DNA of 8,131 bases from Bacteroidales bacterium UBA2287 (GCA_002345675.1 DDWL01000028.1:1-8131), one strand, 5' to 3'; positions 1-7,158 are shown, counted from the first letter of the stretch. The notes: a model not told the origin generated them from the letters alone. Made by a program: numbers and translations.

Positions 1-1
1 A

Positions 2-49
2 CGGGACATTAAAGCAAATACGGAAGTTCTAATTGGTGTACAGATATAG
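2..49 (+). CDS. Possible 3' end of an upstream gene (partial)
   Basis: Frame 2 is open from the window edge for 15 codons, reading RDIKANTEVLIGVQI, and ends at TAG 47-49. The residue mix is protein-like, with an alternating hydrophobic end, and the same-strand gene downstream starts 139 bp later. The stretch is too short to identify, and one reverse frame is also open here, so this is only a candidate gene tail. Confidence 0.25.
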   Translation, partial: RDIKANTEVLIGVQI

Positions 50-188
50 CCTTTAAGCAATTGTTAAATGCGTTTGCCCTACCCTCATTCCCCCTTTGCA
101 TTTCTCCTTTTTTCCGCTTTCTTTGTAATCAAATTTGCAAAACGGCCAAAATATATGTGGTTGGTGCACTGTTTATTGGTTTTAATTT

Positions 189-2651
189 ATGGTTATGTGT
201 AAAAAAATTCATCAAGTTATATTGGTTTTACTGGTTTTCATGGCTGGAAACGCCAATGCGCAAAATGTACAGCTCGACAGCCTCGAGAATGCTTTAAAAA
301 TTCATAAAACCTCCGATACCGTTAAGGTAAACCTACTTAACGAAATAGCCATGCGGGTTTATAAAACCGATTCGGCAAAAGCACATAGCTACATTGCTAA
401 TGCCAAGGAACTGGCAACTAAGCTGAATTTTAGGAAAGGCGAAGCGCAAGGTATATGGGTAAGCGGCTTGTCGTTAACGTACTACAAGTCGTTTAGGGTA
501 GCCCTCGACAGTTTACTAAAGGCAGTAAAAATTGCCGAGGAAATTAACTACAATCCAGGACTAATAAACTACCTAATTGTTTCGGGTTTTAACTACTCAG
601 CCATTGGTAACATTCCATCGGCAGTTGAATGCTACGAAAAAGCTATGAAAATTGCCGAGGAGCTTAATAGCAAAGCCGATATTACAAAGTGTTTAGTAAA
701 CTTATCCGTAATATACACTGGGCAGGGCAACTACGATTTGGCTCTCGAAGGGTACCAAAAAGTACTAGCAATTTGTGAAGAAACAGGCGATAAAAAAGCA
801 CTGGCAATTGTCTACAATAACATTGGAAATATAAATGAGTACAAGGGGAACTACCCAAGGGCTCTTGAGTACTTTCATAAATCGCTAAAAATTCATGAGG
901 AGAGAAACGATAAGCAATCCATAGCAAACAGTTTTTTAAATATAGGAGGCGTAATTGCTGAACAGGGTAACTATAACGAGGCACTTGAGTACTTTAACAA
1001 GGCACTTAAAATTGCCGAGGAGCTAAACGATAAGCGAAAAATTTCGGAAAGTTTTGAGTGTATTGGCTATGTTTACTCCAAAACAAATAGTCCACAGGCA
1101 ATTGAGTACCTCCAAAAGGCTCTAGCTATTGCCGAAGAGCTGTCGTACACAACGGCAATGCTAAACGTATCGCGAAAAATTGGCGAGCACTACCGTGTAC
1201 AGGGTAGCTACCAAAAGGCGCTGGAGCACTATGGAAAAGCCTTAGTTTTAGCGCAAGAAATGAATAGAAAGCGCGCCATTTGCGAAGTCTGGTACAAAGT
1301 TGGCTCAATTAACCTAAGTCAAAAAGAGTACGCCAGCGCTTTAAGCAATTCGCTAAAAAGTTTGGAAATTGCCAATGAACTTAAGCTGCTGGCTTTTCAA
1401 CGTGATATAAATAGTCAGCTTGCCGAAATTTATGCCGCCACAAACAATTTTGCAAAGGCGTACAAAAGCCATAAACTTTTTAAGGAGCTAAACGATAGCA
1501 TTAATAAGGAGGATAATATTAAAAAGATTATTGAGGTTGAATACACCTATAAACTCGATAAGGAGAAGCAGACCATTGAGTTGGAGCAGCAAAAAAAAGA
1601 TGCCATTATGGCTGCGAAAAAAAGACAGCAAACAATTATCCTCTTTTCGTTTGTTGTTGCATTTATACTAATGTCGGTTCTTGCATTTTACATTTACCGC
1701 TCGTATTTAACCAAAAACGAAACCAACAAAACTCTCACCAAGCAAAAGCTGGAAATAGAGGAGAAAAATGAGGGATTGCAACAGCTGAACGAAGAAATTT
1801 TAGCACAAAAGGAGGAAATTTCGACTCAACGCGACGAAGTTGAAAAGCATCGCGATTTGGTAGTTATACAAAACAATCGCATTCAGCTTCAAACTAAGGA
1901 AATAACCGACAGCATTAAGTACGCTAAGCATATTCAACAAGCCCTTTTGCCTTTGCCCGAGTATGCCAAAAGCATAATGAACGATTACTTTGTGCTGTTT
2001 AAACCCAAGGATATTGTTAGCGGCGATTTTTACTGGAGCACTCAGGTAAACGAGTTTGTTGTAGTTACAGTTGCCGACTGTACAGGCCACGGAATTCCTG
2101 GCGCTTTTATGAGCGTGCTGGGCATTTCGTTTCTTAACGAAATTGTTAGTAAAAAGGAAACCACTAAGGCTAGTGAAATTTTGGAATATATGCGTAAGTC
2201 GGTTATCGATGCGCTAAAGCAGAAATGGCAAGCTGGCGAAACAAAGGATGGTATGAATATGGCGCTTGTTGTGCTTAACACCAAAACCTTGCAGCTTCAG
2301 TACGCTGGCGCTCACAATCCGCTATTTATTGTGTCGGTTAATAATGAACTAACCGAAATTGCTGCCGACAAGCAACCTGTGGCCATTCACAACAAAATGG
2401 AGCCTTTTACAAATAACGAATTAAAAATAGCCAAAGGCGATTGCATTTACTTGGCAAGCGATGGCTTTCAGGATCAATTTGGAGGCCCCAGTAACCTTAA
2501 ATTTAAAAAGAGTCAGTTAAAAGAACTATTTCAATTAATTGCCAGCAAACCTATGGTTGAGCAAAAGGAAATTTTAGAAACCACTTTCGATAGATGGAAA
2601 GGAACACACCAGCAAATTGATGACGTAACAATTTTGGGAATGAAGATTTAG
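189..2651 (+). CDS. TPR-repeat, membrane-anchored SpoIIE-type (PP2C) serine phosphatase
   Basis: This 820-residue protein probably senses something in the periplasm and dephosphorylates a cytoplasmic Ser/Thr-phosphoprotein. The N-terminus is signal-peptide-like (about 1-25, ending ANAQ). Roughly residues 60-440 are TPR helices with a 40-residue period, recognisable as A-LEYF-KAL-IAEELND blocks with QGNY turns. A single hydrophobic segment spans 483-503, followed by a coiled coil at about 508-575. The SpoIIE/PP2C domain (about 575-820) opens with KYAKHIQQALLP. Its metal-binding aspartates are visible: SGDFYW (D613), DCTGHG (D630), SDGFQDQ (D758) and DDVT (D811, D812), so it should be active. 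The inferred topology is TPR outside and phosphatase inside. An alternative start at codon 3 (195) would barely change the signal peptide. No STAS anti-anti-sigma or anti-sigma kinase gene lies in the window, so its substrate is unknown. Confidence 0.93.
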   Translation: MVMCKKIHQVILVLLVFMAGNANAQNVQLDSLENALKIHKTSDTVKVNLLNEIAMRVYKTDSAKAHSYIANAKELATKLNFRKGEAQGIWVSGLSLTYYKSFRVALDSLLKAVKIAEEINYNPGLINYLIVSGFNYSAIGNIPSAVECYEKAMKIAEELNSKADITKCLVNLSVIYTGQGNYDLALEGYQKVLAICEETGDKKALAIVYNNIGNINEYKGNYPRALEYFHKSLKIHEERNDKQSIANSFLNIGGVIAEQGNYNEALEYFNKALKIAEELNDKRKISESFECIGYVYSKTNSPQAIEYLQKALAIAEELSYTTAMLNVSRKIGEHYRVQGSYQKALEHYGKALVLAQEMNRKRAICEVWYKVGSINLSQKEYASALSNSLKSLEIANELKLLAFQRDINSQLAEIYAATNNFAKAYKSHKLFKELNDSINKEDNIKKIIEVEYTYKLDKEKQTIELEQQKKDAIMAAKKRQQTIILFSFVVAFILMSVLAFYIYRSYLTKNETNKTLTKQKLEIEEKNEGLQQLNEEILAQKEEISTQRDEVEKHRDLVVIQNNRIQLQTKEITDSIKYAKHIQQALLPLPEYAKSIMNDYFVLFKPKDIVSGDFYWSTQVNEFVVVTVADCTGHGIPGAFMSVLGISFLNEIVSKKETTKASEILEYMRKSVIDALKQKWQAGETKDGMNMALVVLNTKTLQLQYAGAHNPLFIVSVNNELTEIAADKQPVAIHNKMEPFTNNELKIAKGDCIYLASDGFQDQFGGPSNLKFKKSQLKELFQLIASKPMVEQKEILETTFDRWKGTHQQIDDVTILGMKI

Positions 2652-2656
2652 GTCTC

Positions 2657-2719
2657 CAGTTCGCAGTTCGCAGTCTACAGTCTGCAGTCTACAATCTTCC
2701 GACTTCCGACTTCCGACTT
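2657..2719 (+). repeat. Heptamer array 1 (nine 7-nt units)
   Basis: Nine in-phase heptamers fill most of the gap between the phosphatase gene and the convergent exported-protein gene: CAGTTCG twice, CAGTCTA, CAGTCTG, CAGTCTA, CAATCTT, then CCGACTT three times. It is noncoding and shows no convincing terminator hairpin. It belongs to the same CAGTYYN family as the arrays around the four-helix-bundle gene. Confidence 0.85.
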
Positions 2720-2727
2720 CAATCACC

Positions 2728-3546
2728 TCACTGTTCTACCTGAGCCTTAAGGCTAATGCTAATTCCAACAGGAGCCGAGTCCCATTTGCCTTCGCTGGTT
2801 TTGCGAAAGTAGGTTCGGCCTGTTATGCTCGATGAGAAGTAGAGAAAGCCAGAACCCAAATTTCGTATGTGCTCAAGGGTTATCAAAATATTTCCTTGTG
2901 TAACAATATTATATGACTTTAAATCGAGAACCACGGTTTTGCCAATATTTTCCTTTGCAAGTTTTAAGTAAATTGGCTCGTTAAGAATGTTTTCGAACTT
3001 CATTTTTCCCTTCATCTCGTAAACATTCACTCTGTAAAAAATTGAATCGTAGGTACATCTGCCAAAATTTATGTTAATCTCTTCGAGTCGGGCACTTTTC
3101 CTAATCTTCATTAAAATGCCCAATTCGTAGCCTAAAATATTATCCTTAAACCCAGCTATTATTCTGGTAGTTTTGGCAGTAACGCCAAGCACTTTATGCT
3201 TATACGTTTTGTGGTGCACTGTAATGGCATCGAGTTCGAAAACTCGTTCGTAGAGGTAAATATTTTGACTTTGGAATTTTTTAAAGTCGGCTACTTTAGC
3301 CGAAAAGGGGTAGAAGCCTATTCGTGAAACCCTAATAGTATCGTTGTCGAATTGAGAATCGAGTTGTAAGGTGAATTTCCCGGTTCCATCCGAAACGGTT
3401 CCAATATTTTGCCCAATTACTCCAATATTAACGTATTCGACTACTTGTCCTGTTTTTTTATTTATAATTTGTCCCGAAAACTCTTGGCAAAATGAATAGC
3501 TTGCTGTAGCAAATATTAGGATAAAACAGTAAAGAGCAAATTTCAT
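2728..3546 (-). CDS. Exported CarboxypepD_reg-like domain protein, function unknown
   Basis: This is a 272-residue secreted or envelope protein. The start at 3546 gives a clear signal peptide (MKFALYCFILIFATASYS) with cleavage near residues 18-21. The Cys at position 20 does not sit in a good lipobox, so it is probably not a lipoprotein. Residues about 22-112 resemble the carboxypeptidase regulatory-like beta-sandwich found at the N-terminus of many Bacteroidota outer-membrane proteins: SGQIINKKTGQVVEYVNIGV, then GTVSDGTGKFTL, then a RIGFYPF strand and an ELDAITV end. Residues 113-272 are beta-rich and unrecognised. There is no TonB-dependent barrel and no peptidase motif, so it is a stand-alone form, perhaps for envelope binding or assembly. 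It lies 123 bp downstream of the four-helix-bundle gene on the same strand, with repeats between. No TAnnTTTG element was seen just upstream, so cotranscription is possible. Confidence 0.85.
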   Translation of the reverse strand: MKFALYCFILIFATASYSFCQEFSGQIINKKTGQVVEYVNIGVIGQNIGTVSDGTGKFTLQLDSQFDNDTIRVSRIGFYPFSAKVADFKKFQSQNIYLYERVFELDAITVHHKTYKHKVLGVTAKTTRIIAGFKDNILGYELGILMKIRKSARLEEININFGRCTYDSIFYRVNVYEMKGKMKFENILNEPIYLKLAKENIGKTVVLDLKSYNIVTQGNILITLEHIRNLGSGFLYFSSSITGRTYFRKTSEGKWDSAPVGISISLKAQVEQ

Positions 3547-3581
3547 TTTTAGGTTTGAATTAAGTGATTTTATTGAGTTAT

Positions 3582-3660
3582 CAGTCTTCAGTCCACAGTC
3601 TTCAATTTGCAGTTCTCAGTTTTCATTCAGTCAATCATTCAGTCCGTCATTCAGTCAGCA
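3582..3660 (+). repeat. Heptamer array 2, followed by a 12-nt tandem repeat
   Basis: Six heptamers occupy 3582-3623: CAGTCTT, CAGTCCA, CAGTCTT, CAATTTG, CAGTTCT, CAGTTTT. They run into three 12-nt units beginning ATTCAGTC at 3625, 3637 and 3649. The array lies between the stop of the four-helix-bundle gene and the start of the exported-protein gene. Positions 3588-3604 are a perfect 17-nt inverted match to 4104-4120 on the other side of the four-helix-bundle gene. Confidence 0.85.
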
Positions 3661-3669
3661 ATTGGCATG

Positions 3670-4032
3670 CTACTTATATTTTTCGGGATATTTAATCATG
3701 TGATTTAATAGTTTTCCGATTTCATGTGAGTCGGAAGTAAACCTTTCAAAATCTTCAAGAGTAATGTATTTACATGCCAAGGCAAAATCGAGCCAAACTT
3801 GTGTTTCGGTATTCTCCATGTCGGCATCGGACATTTTGCTAATAAAGTGTGCTTCGTACAATCTTTTCCTGTAGCCCTCTCCAAGATTTGAGCAAACCGA
3901 ACGGGACGACCTTCTTATTTGGGAGGTAAGTGAATACAATTCGTCCTTTGAAAATAACTTACTAATCTCAAACAGCTCCATTGAAAGTTTAAAAGCCCTT
4001 TTATAAACTTTTAAATCTTTAAAATCGCTCAT
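3670..4032 (-). CDS. Four-helix-bundle protein, 23S rRNA intervening-sequence (IVP) family
   Basis: The 120-residue protein matches the four-helix-bundle/S23-like family (23S_rRNA_IVP) by pattern. It opens with SDFKDLKVYKRAFKLS, has the signature region LTSQIRRSSRSVCSNLGEGY at 35-54, then a third helix with ETQVWLDFA (75-83) and a fourth at about 95-115. Family length is typically 115-125, so it appears complete. Homologs are known as ORFs inside intervening sequences of 23S rRNA genes and, in Bacteroidota, as stand-alone intergenic genes; their biochemical role is not established. Here it stands between heptamer arrays 2 and 3, which are inverted relative to each other. It lies 107 bp downstream of tdk on the same strand. 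No strong promoter was seen, so readthrough from tdk is plausible. Confidence 0.9.
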   Translation of the reverse strand: MSDFKDLKVYKRAFKLSMELFEISKLFSKDELYSLTSQIRRSSRSVCSNLGEGYRKRLYEAHFISKMSDADMENTETQVWLDFALACKYITLEDFERFTSDSHEIGKLLNHMIKYPEKYK

Positions 4033-4091
4033 TTAATATGGGTTTAAATGTTTTTTTAATTTTATGTAGCCAGATGGAAATTAGCAGGCTT

Positions 4092-4126
4092 TGAGTTGTG
4101 AACTGAAGACTGTGGACTGAGAACTG
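4092..4126 (-). repeat. Heptamer array 3, inverted relative to array 2
   Basis: Read on the minus strand, five in-phase heptamers occur: CAGTTCT, CAGTCCA, CAGTCTT, CAGTTCA, CAACTCA. They lie between the tdk stop and the four-helix-bundle start. Orientation is opposite to array 2, and 4104-4120 is the reverse complement of 3588-3604 without mismatch (17 nt). Confidence 0.82.
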
Positions 4127-4139
4127 CCAACTCTCGCTC

Positions 4140-4721
4140 CTACTTCCCCATTGCCTCGTTAAAGCAACTACGACAAAGTGGTTCGTACGAATCGGTTTCG
4201 CCAAGAACAACAAGTTTTTCGGCTTTTATTGTACGGTGCGAGTACTGCGCCAAGTTTCCGCATTTAACGCAAATTGCATGAACTTTTGTTACATGCTCAG
4301 CTATGGCCATAAGCTGTGGCATTGGTCCAAAAGGATTTCCCTTAAAGTCCATGTCAAGACCAGCAACAATAACTCTAATGCCCATGTCGGCCAGCTTATT
4401 GCAAACCTCGGGCAGGTTATTGTCGAAGAACTGAGCCTCGTCAATGCCAACAACATCAACCTCTGCCGACATAAGCAGAATATTTCCCGACGAGGTTACA
4501 GGGGTACAGCGAATGGCGTTTGAATCGTGCGAAACCACATCCTCCTCGGAGTAGCGAGTGTCGATTTGGGGTTTGAAAATTTCAACATTTTGTTTCGCAA
4601 ACTTGGCTCGCTTAAGCCTGCGGATAAGCTCTTCGGTTTTTCCCGAGAACATCGAACCGCAAATAACTTCAACTACCCCTTTGCGTTTTGGGTTTCCAAT
4701 GGAATTTTCGAGAAAAAGCAT
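4140..4721 (-). CDS. tdk: Thymidine kinase (type II, zinc-containing)
   Basis: This enzyme phosphorylates thymidine to dTMP with ATP in the cytoplasmic pyrimidine salvage pathway. With the start at 4721 it has 193 residues, normal for the type II family. The P-loop is GSMFSGKT (22-29); DEAQFF (94-99) carries the catalytic Glu95; GLDMDFKG (121-128) follows; C151-C154 and C183-C186 supply the structural zinc ligands; and the lasso/thymidine-binding region ends in TDSYEPLCRSC. The frame stays open upstream to 4814, but that extension runs into the divergent gene and its presumed promoter and is not family-like, so 4721 is preferred. A TAnnTTTG element on the minus strand (4761-4754) would give a leader of roughly 27 nt. 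Confidence 0.96.
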   Translation of the reverse strand: MLFLENSIGNPKRKGVVEVICGSMFSGKTEELIRRLKRAKFAKQNVEIFKPQIDTRYSEEDVVSHDSNAIRCTPVTSSGNILLMSAEVDVVGIDEAQFFDNNLPEVCNKLADMGIRVIVAGLDMDFKGNPFGPMPQLMAIAEHVTKVHAICVKCGNLAQYSHRTIKAEKLVVLGETDSYEPLCRSCFNEAMGK

Positions 4722-4753
4722 TGCAATAAAAAGAATTATCTTCGTTAGTTTTA

Positions 4754-4761
4754 CAAAAGTA
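4754..4761 (-). promoter_or_regulatory. Candidate -7 promoter element for tdk
   Basis: The minus strand reads TACTTTTG, an exact match to the Bacteroidota -7 consensus TAnnTTTG, about 33 nt before the chosen tdk start. A clear -33 TTG was not found, and this motif also arises by chance in AT-rich DNA. Confidence 0.45.
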
Positions 4762-4771
4762 TGTAAATTCT

Positions 4772-4779
4772 TATTTTTG
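4772..4779 (+). promoter_or_regulatory. Candidate -7 promoter element for the hypothetical gene-rsmI pair
   Basis: The + strand reads TATTTTTG, matching TAnnTTTG. Transcription would begin near 4786, just at the in-frame ATG at 4788, which favours translation from the ATG at 4800. It lies 11 bp from the opposed tdk element, making a compact divergent promoter. No clear -33 TTG is present. Confidence 0.45.
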
Positions 4780-4799
4780 AAGCTCGAATGTTGATAACT

Positions 4800-5531
4800 A
4801 TGGATAATTTGCAAACACTTAAAATTGCTAAGGAGCGTCTTTCGGAAGCCGAAAAGCTTATTGGCGTAGCCATTGAAAAGGGAAAACTAACCTCAATTGA
4901 CCGCGATTTAGTTCTCGAAAAAATCCGAAGGATATACGACGATCTTATTTTTGAGCATAAAAATGAGATGCAAATTCCTGAAACTCCAAAAATTTCGGCT
5001 CACAAGGAGGTTGAAAAACACCACGAAAAGGTTGAACCCGTAAAACACCAAGAAGTTGAAAAGCCCAAAGAAGCCCCCTTTGTTCCAAAAGTTGAAGTGA
5101 AAATTGAGGAGCCAAAAATATTAAAAGTTGAACCCAAAATTGAAGTGCCTCAATCTCAACCTCAACCTCAACCTCAATCTCAACCTCAACCTCAATCCCA
5201 GGGCGAAATTCTTGCCGACAAGTTTAAGGACACCCGCAAATTTCGAAACGAATCGATTGGCACAGCCAAAAAGGATGTAGCTTCAAAAATGCAAAATAAG
5301 GCTATTACCGATTTAACCAAATCGATAGGGATTAACGATAAGTTTTTATACACCAAGGAACTTTTCGGTGGTAACGCCGAACTTTACAAAAACACCATTA
5401 AAGTGCTAAACGAGTTTTCCGACATTAACGATGCGCTAATTTATGTGCAGGAAAATTTTCATTGGGACGAAAACAACGAAGCTGCCAGTCAACTTCTGGA
5501 GTTGGTGCGCCGAAAGTTGTTGGCTTACTAA
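4800..5531 (+). CDS. Conserved hypothetical protein with helical ends and a Pro/Gln linker
   Basis: I do not recognise a named function. From the ATG at 4800 the protein has 243 residues and no signal peptide or membrane segment, so it is probably cytoplasmic. Residues 1-55 form a helical region (LKIAKERLSEAEKLIGVAIE, then IRRIYDDLIFEHK). Residues about 60-125 are a charged Lys/Glu/Pro/Val linker, followed by a Gln/Pro/Ser run at about 117-133. The C-terminal 90 residues form a compact helical domain (DLTKSIGINDKFLYTKELFG, ALIYVQENFHWDENNEAASQ, LLELVRRKLL). From memory, this C-terminal pattern recurs in Bacteroidota hypothetical proteins. The ATG at 4788 would add MLIT but leaves almost no leader. 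rsmI begins 11 bp after the stop, suggesting one operon. Confidence 0.85.
   Translation: MDNLQTLKIAKERLSEAEKLIGVAIEKGKLTSIDRDLVLEKIRRIYDDLIFEHKNEMQIPETPKISAHKEVEKHHEKVEPVKHQEVEKPKEAPFVPKVEVKIEEPKILKVEPKIEVPQSQPQPQPQSQPQPQSQGEILADKFKDTRKFRNESIGTAKKDVASKMQNKAITDLTKSIGINDKFLYTKELFGGNAELYKNTIKVLNEFSDINDALIYVQENFHWDENNEAASQLLELVRRKLLAY
5149..5196 (+). repeat. In-frame hexanucleotide repeat (8 x CTCAAY)
   Basis: Eight uninterrupted 6-nt units, CTCAAC or CTCAAT, encode alternating Gln with Pro or Ser. Because the unit is two codons, gain or loss of copies would change linker length without a frameshift. Confidence 0.9.
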
Positions 5532-5542
5532 ACTTAGACTAA

Positions 5543-6247
5543 ATGGCAAAACTTGTAGTAGTTCCAACGCCCATAGGAAACCTTGAGGATATTACTTTTA
5601 GGGCACTTCGCGTACTAAAGGAGGCAACGCTAATTCTTTGCGAAGACACTCGCACAAGTGGTGTACTAATGAAACACTTCGACATTCACGGTCAGCTTTG
5701 GTCTCACCATAAGTTTAACGAGCATCGCACTGTCGACTCTGTTGCCGAACGTATTGAGGCTGGGCAAAATGTGGCGCTAATTTCCGATGCCGGAACTCCC
5801 GCCATTTCCGACCCTGGATTTTTGCTTATTCGAACCTGTATTGAGAAAGGTATTGAAGTTGAATGCCTTCCAGGTGCCACAGCTTTTGTACCTGCACTTG
5901 TGGCAAGCGGATTGCCCTGCGATAGGTTTATTTTTGAAGGATTTTTACCACAGAAAAAGGGGCGAAACAAACGGATAACTGCCCTTGCGCTGGAGGAGCG
6001 AACCATTGTTTTTTACGAGTCGCCATTCCGATTGGTAAAACTGCTCGAGCAGCTAACAGCGATTTTTGGTGGCGAACGCCGTGCAAGCGTTTCGCGCGAA
6101 ATTTCGAAAATGTTCGAGGAAACCAAAAGGGGAACCTTGCTGGATCTCACTGAGTATTTCAGCAAAAAAACCGTTAAAGGCGAAATTGTAGTTGTGGTTG
6201 AGGGTTTTAACTCAAAAGAAAGAGTTGAAGTTGAAGAAGAGGAGTAA
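5543..6247 (+). CDS. rsmI: 16S rRNA (cytidine-1402-2'-O)-methyltransferase RsmI
   Basis: This enzyme transfers a methyl group from S-adenosylmethionine to the 2'-O of C1402 in the decoding centre of 16S rRNA. The tetrapyrrole-methylase-type fold is shown by VVPTPIGNLEDIT (6-18), CEDTR (33-37), SDAGTPAISDPG (81-92), PGATA (110-114), GFLP (133-136), SREISK (184-189) and KGEIVVVVEG (212-221). At 234 residues it lacks the extra C-terminal domain of the longer enterobacterial enzyme, as seems usual in this phylum, and ends in an acidic tail. The start has no clear ribosome binding sequence. It is probably cotranscribed with the hypothetical gene ahead of it, and its stop is only 21 bp from that of the convergent dapF. 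Confidence 0.96.
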   Translation: MAKLVVVPTPIGNLEDITFRALRVLKEATLILCEDTRTSGVLMKHFDIHGQLWSHHKFNEHRTVDSVAERIEAGQNVALISDAGTPAISDPGFLLIRTCIEKGIEVECLPGATAFVPALVASGLPCDRFIFEGFLPQKKGRNKRITALALEERTIVFYESPFRLVKLLEQLTAIFGGERRASVSREISKMFEETKRGTLLDLTEYFSKKTVKGEIVVVVEGFNSKERVEVEEEE

Positions 6248-6268
6248 CCAGCTCCCTAAAGTAATCAC

Positions 6269-7063
6269 TTAATTATAGCCGAATGCTGGTATATTTATTT
6301 CTCCATCAAAAACGTGTACAGCAGGACCTGTAAGCCAAATATTTGAGAATATACTATTGTCAGTTCGATTAAAGGATACGCGAAGTGTTCCACCTAGTGC
6401 AAAAACATTAATCGTCGGTTCTGTCAAGTCCAACCAATGGGTTGCCGCAATAGCTGCTGCAACAGCACCTGTGCCACAGGCAAGGGTCTCGGCTTCCACT
6501 CCCCTTTCGAATGTTCGAATTTTTAGCCCTTCGGGGGTAATTTGAACAAAGTTTGCATTTACTCCGTTACCTCCTATATTGTAGCTGTTTCGAATAATTT
6601 TGCCTTCGGTGGCAACATTAACGCTATCAACATTTTCGACAAACTTTACAAAATGGGGAGATCCTGTGTCGATTAAGTAAAAATCGTCGTCGGTTTCAAC
6701 ACTATCAACGTCCTTCATTTTTAGGCTAACGTCGCTACCTATTATGTTTGCCTCATGTATACCATCAACTCCCATAAACGACGCAGTTGTGGTAATAATG
6801 CCTAAACGATTAGCAAAAACTACAATGCATCTACCTCCATTTCCGCACATGGTTGCTTCACCCCCGTCGGAGTTAAAGTAGCGCATACGAAAATCGGTGG
6901 TTGTATCGTTTTCGAGAAGCATTAAACCATCGGCACCAACACCAAATTGCCTATGGCAAAGCTGTTTAACTGTTTCCGCGGTTGGAGTAAAATCGTTATT
7001 ACGGTTGTCGATTAAAACAAAATCGTTTCCAGCTCCGTGGTATTTTGAGAAGGGGATGCTCAT
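6269..7063 (-). CDS. dapF: Diaminopimelate epimerase
   Basis: This enzyme interconverts LL- and meso-diaminopimelate, the last step before peptidoglycan precursor and lysine synthesis, by a two-cysteine, cofactor-free mechanism. The 264-residue protein has the family motifs in order: KYHGAGNDFVLID (7-19), FGVGADG (40-46), MCGNGGRC (72-79, catalytic C73), TGSPHFV (133-139), GVNANFVQ (167-174), and RTFERGVEAETLACGTGA (183-200, catalytic C196). Both cysteines are present, so it should be active. The start at 7063 directly abuts a nonamer repeat, so the 5' leader must be repeat-derived. A TAnnTTTG match at 7158-7151 could be its promoter. With only 21 bp to the rsmI stop, transcription of the two genes converges. 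Confidence 0.96.
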   Translation of the reverse strand: MSIPFSKYHGAGNDFVLIDNRNNDFTPTAETVKQLCHRQFGVGADGLMLLENDTTTDFRMRYFNSDGGEATMCGNGGRCIVVFANRLGIITTTASFMGVDGIHEANIIGSDVSLKMKDVDSVETDDDFYLIDTGSPHFVKFVENVDSVNVATEGKIIRNSYNIGGNGVNANFVQITPEGLKIRTFERGVEAETLACGTGAVAAAIAATHWLDLTEPTINVFALGGTLRVSFNRTDNSIFSNIWLTGPAVHVFDGEINIPAFGYN

Positions 7064-7150
7064 TTTTTCTCGCAGATTGTGCGGTTTTACACTGATTAAT
7101 TCAACTTTTTTATTTCTCGCAGATTACGCAGATTTTCGCAGAATAACATA

Positions 7151-7158
7151 CAAATATA
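7151..7158 (-). promoter_or_regulatory. Candidate -7 promoter element for dapF between repeat copies
   Basis: The minus strand reads TATATTTG, matching the Bacteroidota TAnnTTTG consensus, in the only clearly non-repeat patch (about 7146-7169) upstream of dapF. Transcription would start near 7145 and give an approximately 80-nt leader containing two repeat copies. No good -33 element was seen. Confidence 0.35.

Noticed and set aside
134..159. Promoter for the phosphatase gene (TTTG at 134-137 with TATATGTG at 152-159)
   Set aside because: The -7 part has a mismatch to TAnnTTTG and the spacing is too short, so it is not better than chance.
61..297. Small + strand ORF overlapping the phosphatase start
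   Set aside because: It overlaps the signal-peptide-coding region in another frame, and its translation is rich in Phe, Cys and Trp without a domain pattern.
2652..2727. Terminator between the phosphatase and exported-protein genes
   Set aside because: The segment is a heptamer repeat; the CTGCAG core does not extend into a stable stem and no T-run follows.
4722..4814. 31-residue N-terminal extension of thymidine kinase
   Set aside because: It overlaps the start of the divergent gene and both candidate promoters; family length and motif spacing fit the start at 4721.
6241..6268. Bidirectional terminator between rsmI and dapF
   Set aside because: Only a 4-bp GGAG/CTCC stem is available, with no T-run on either strand.
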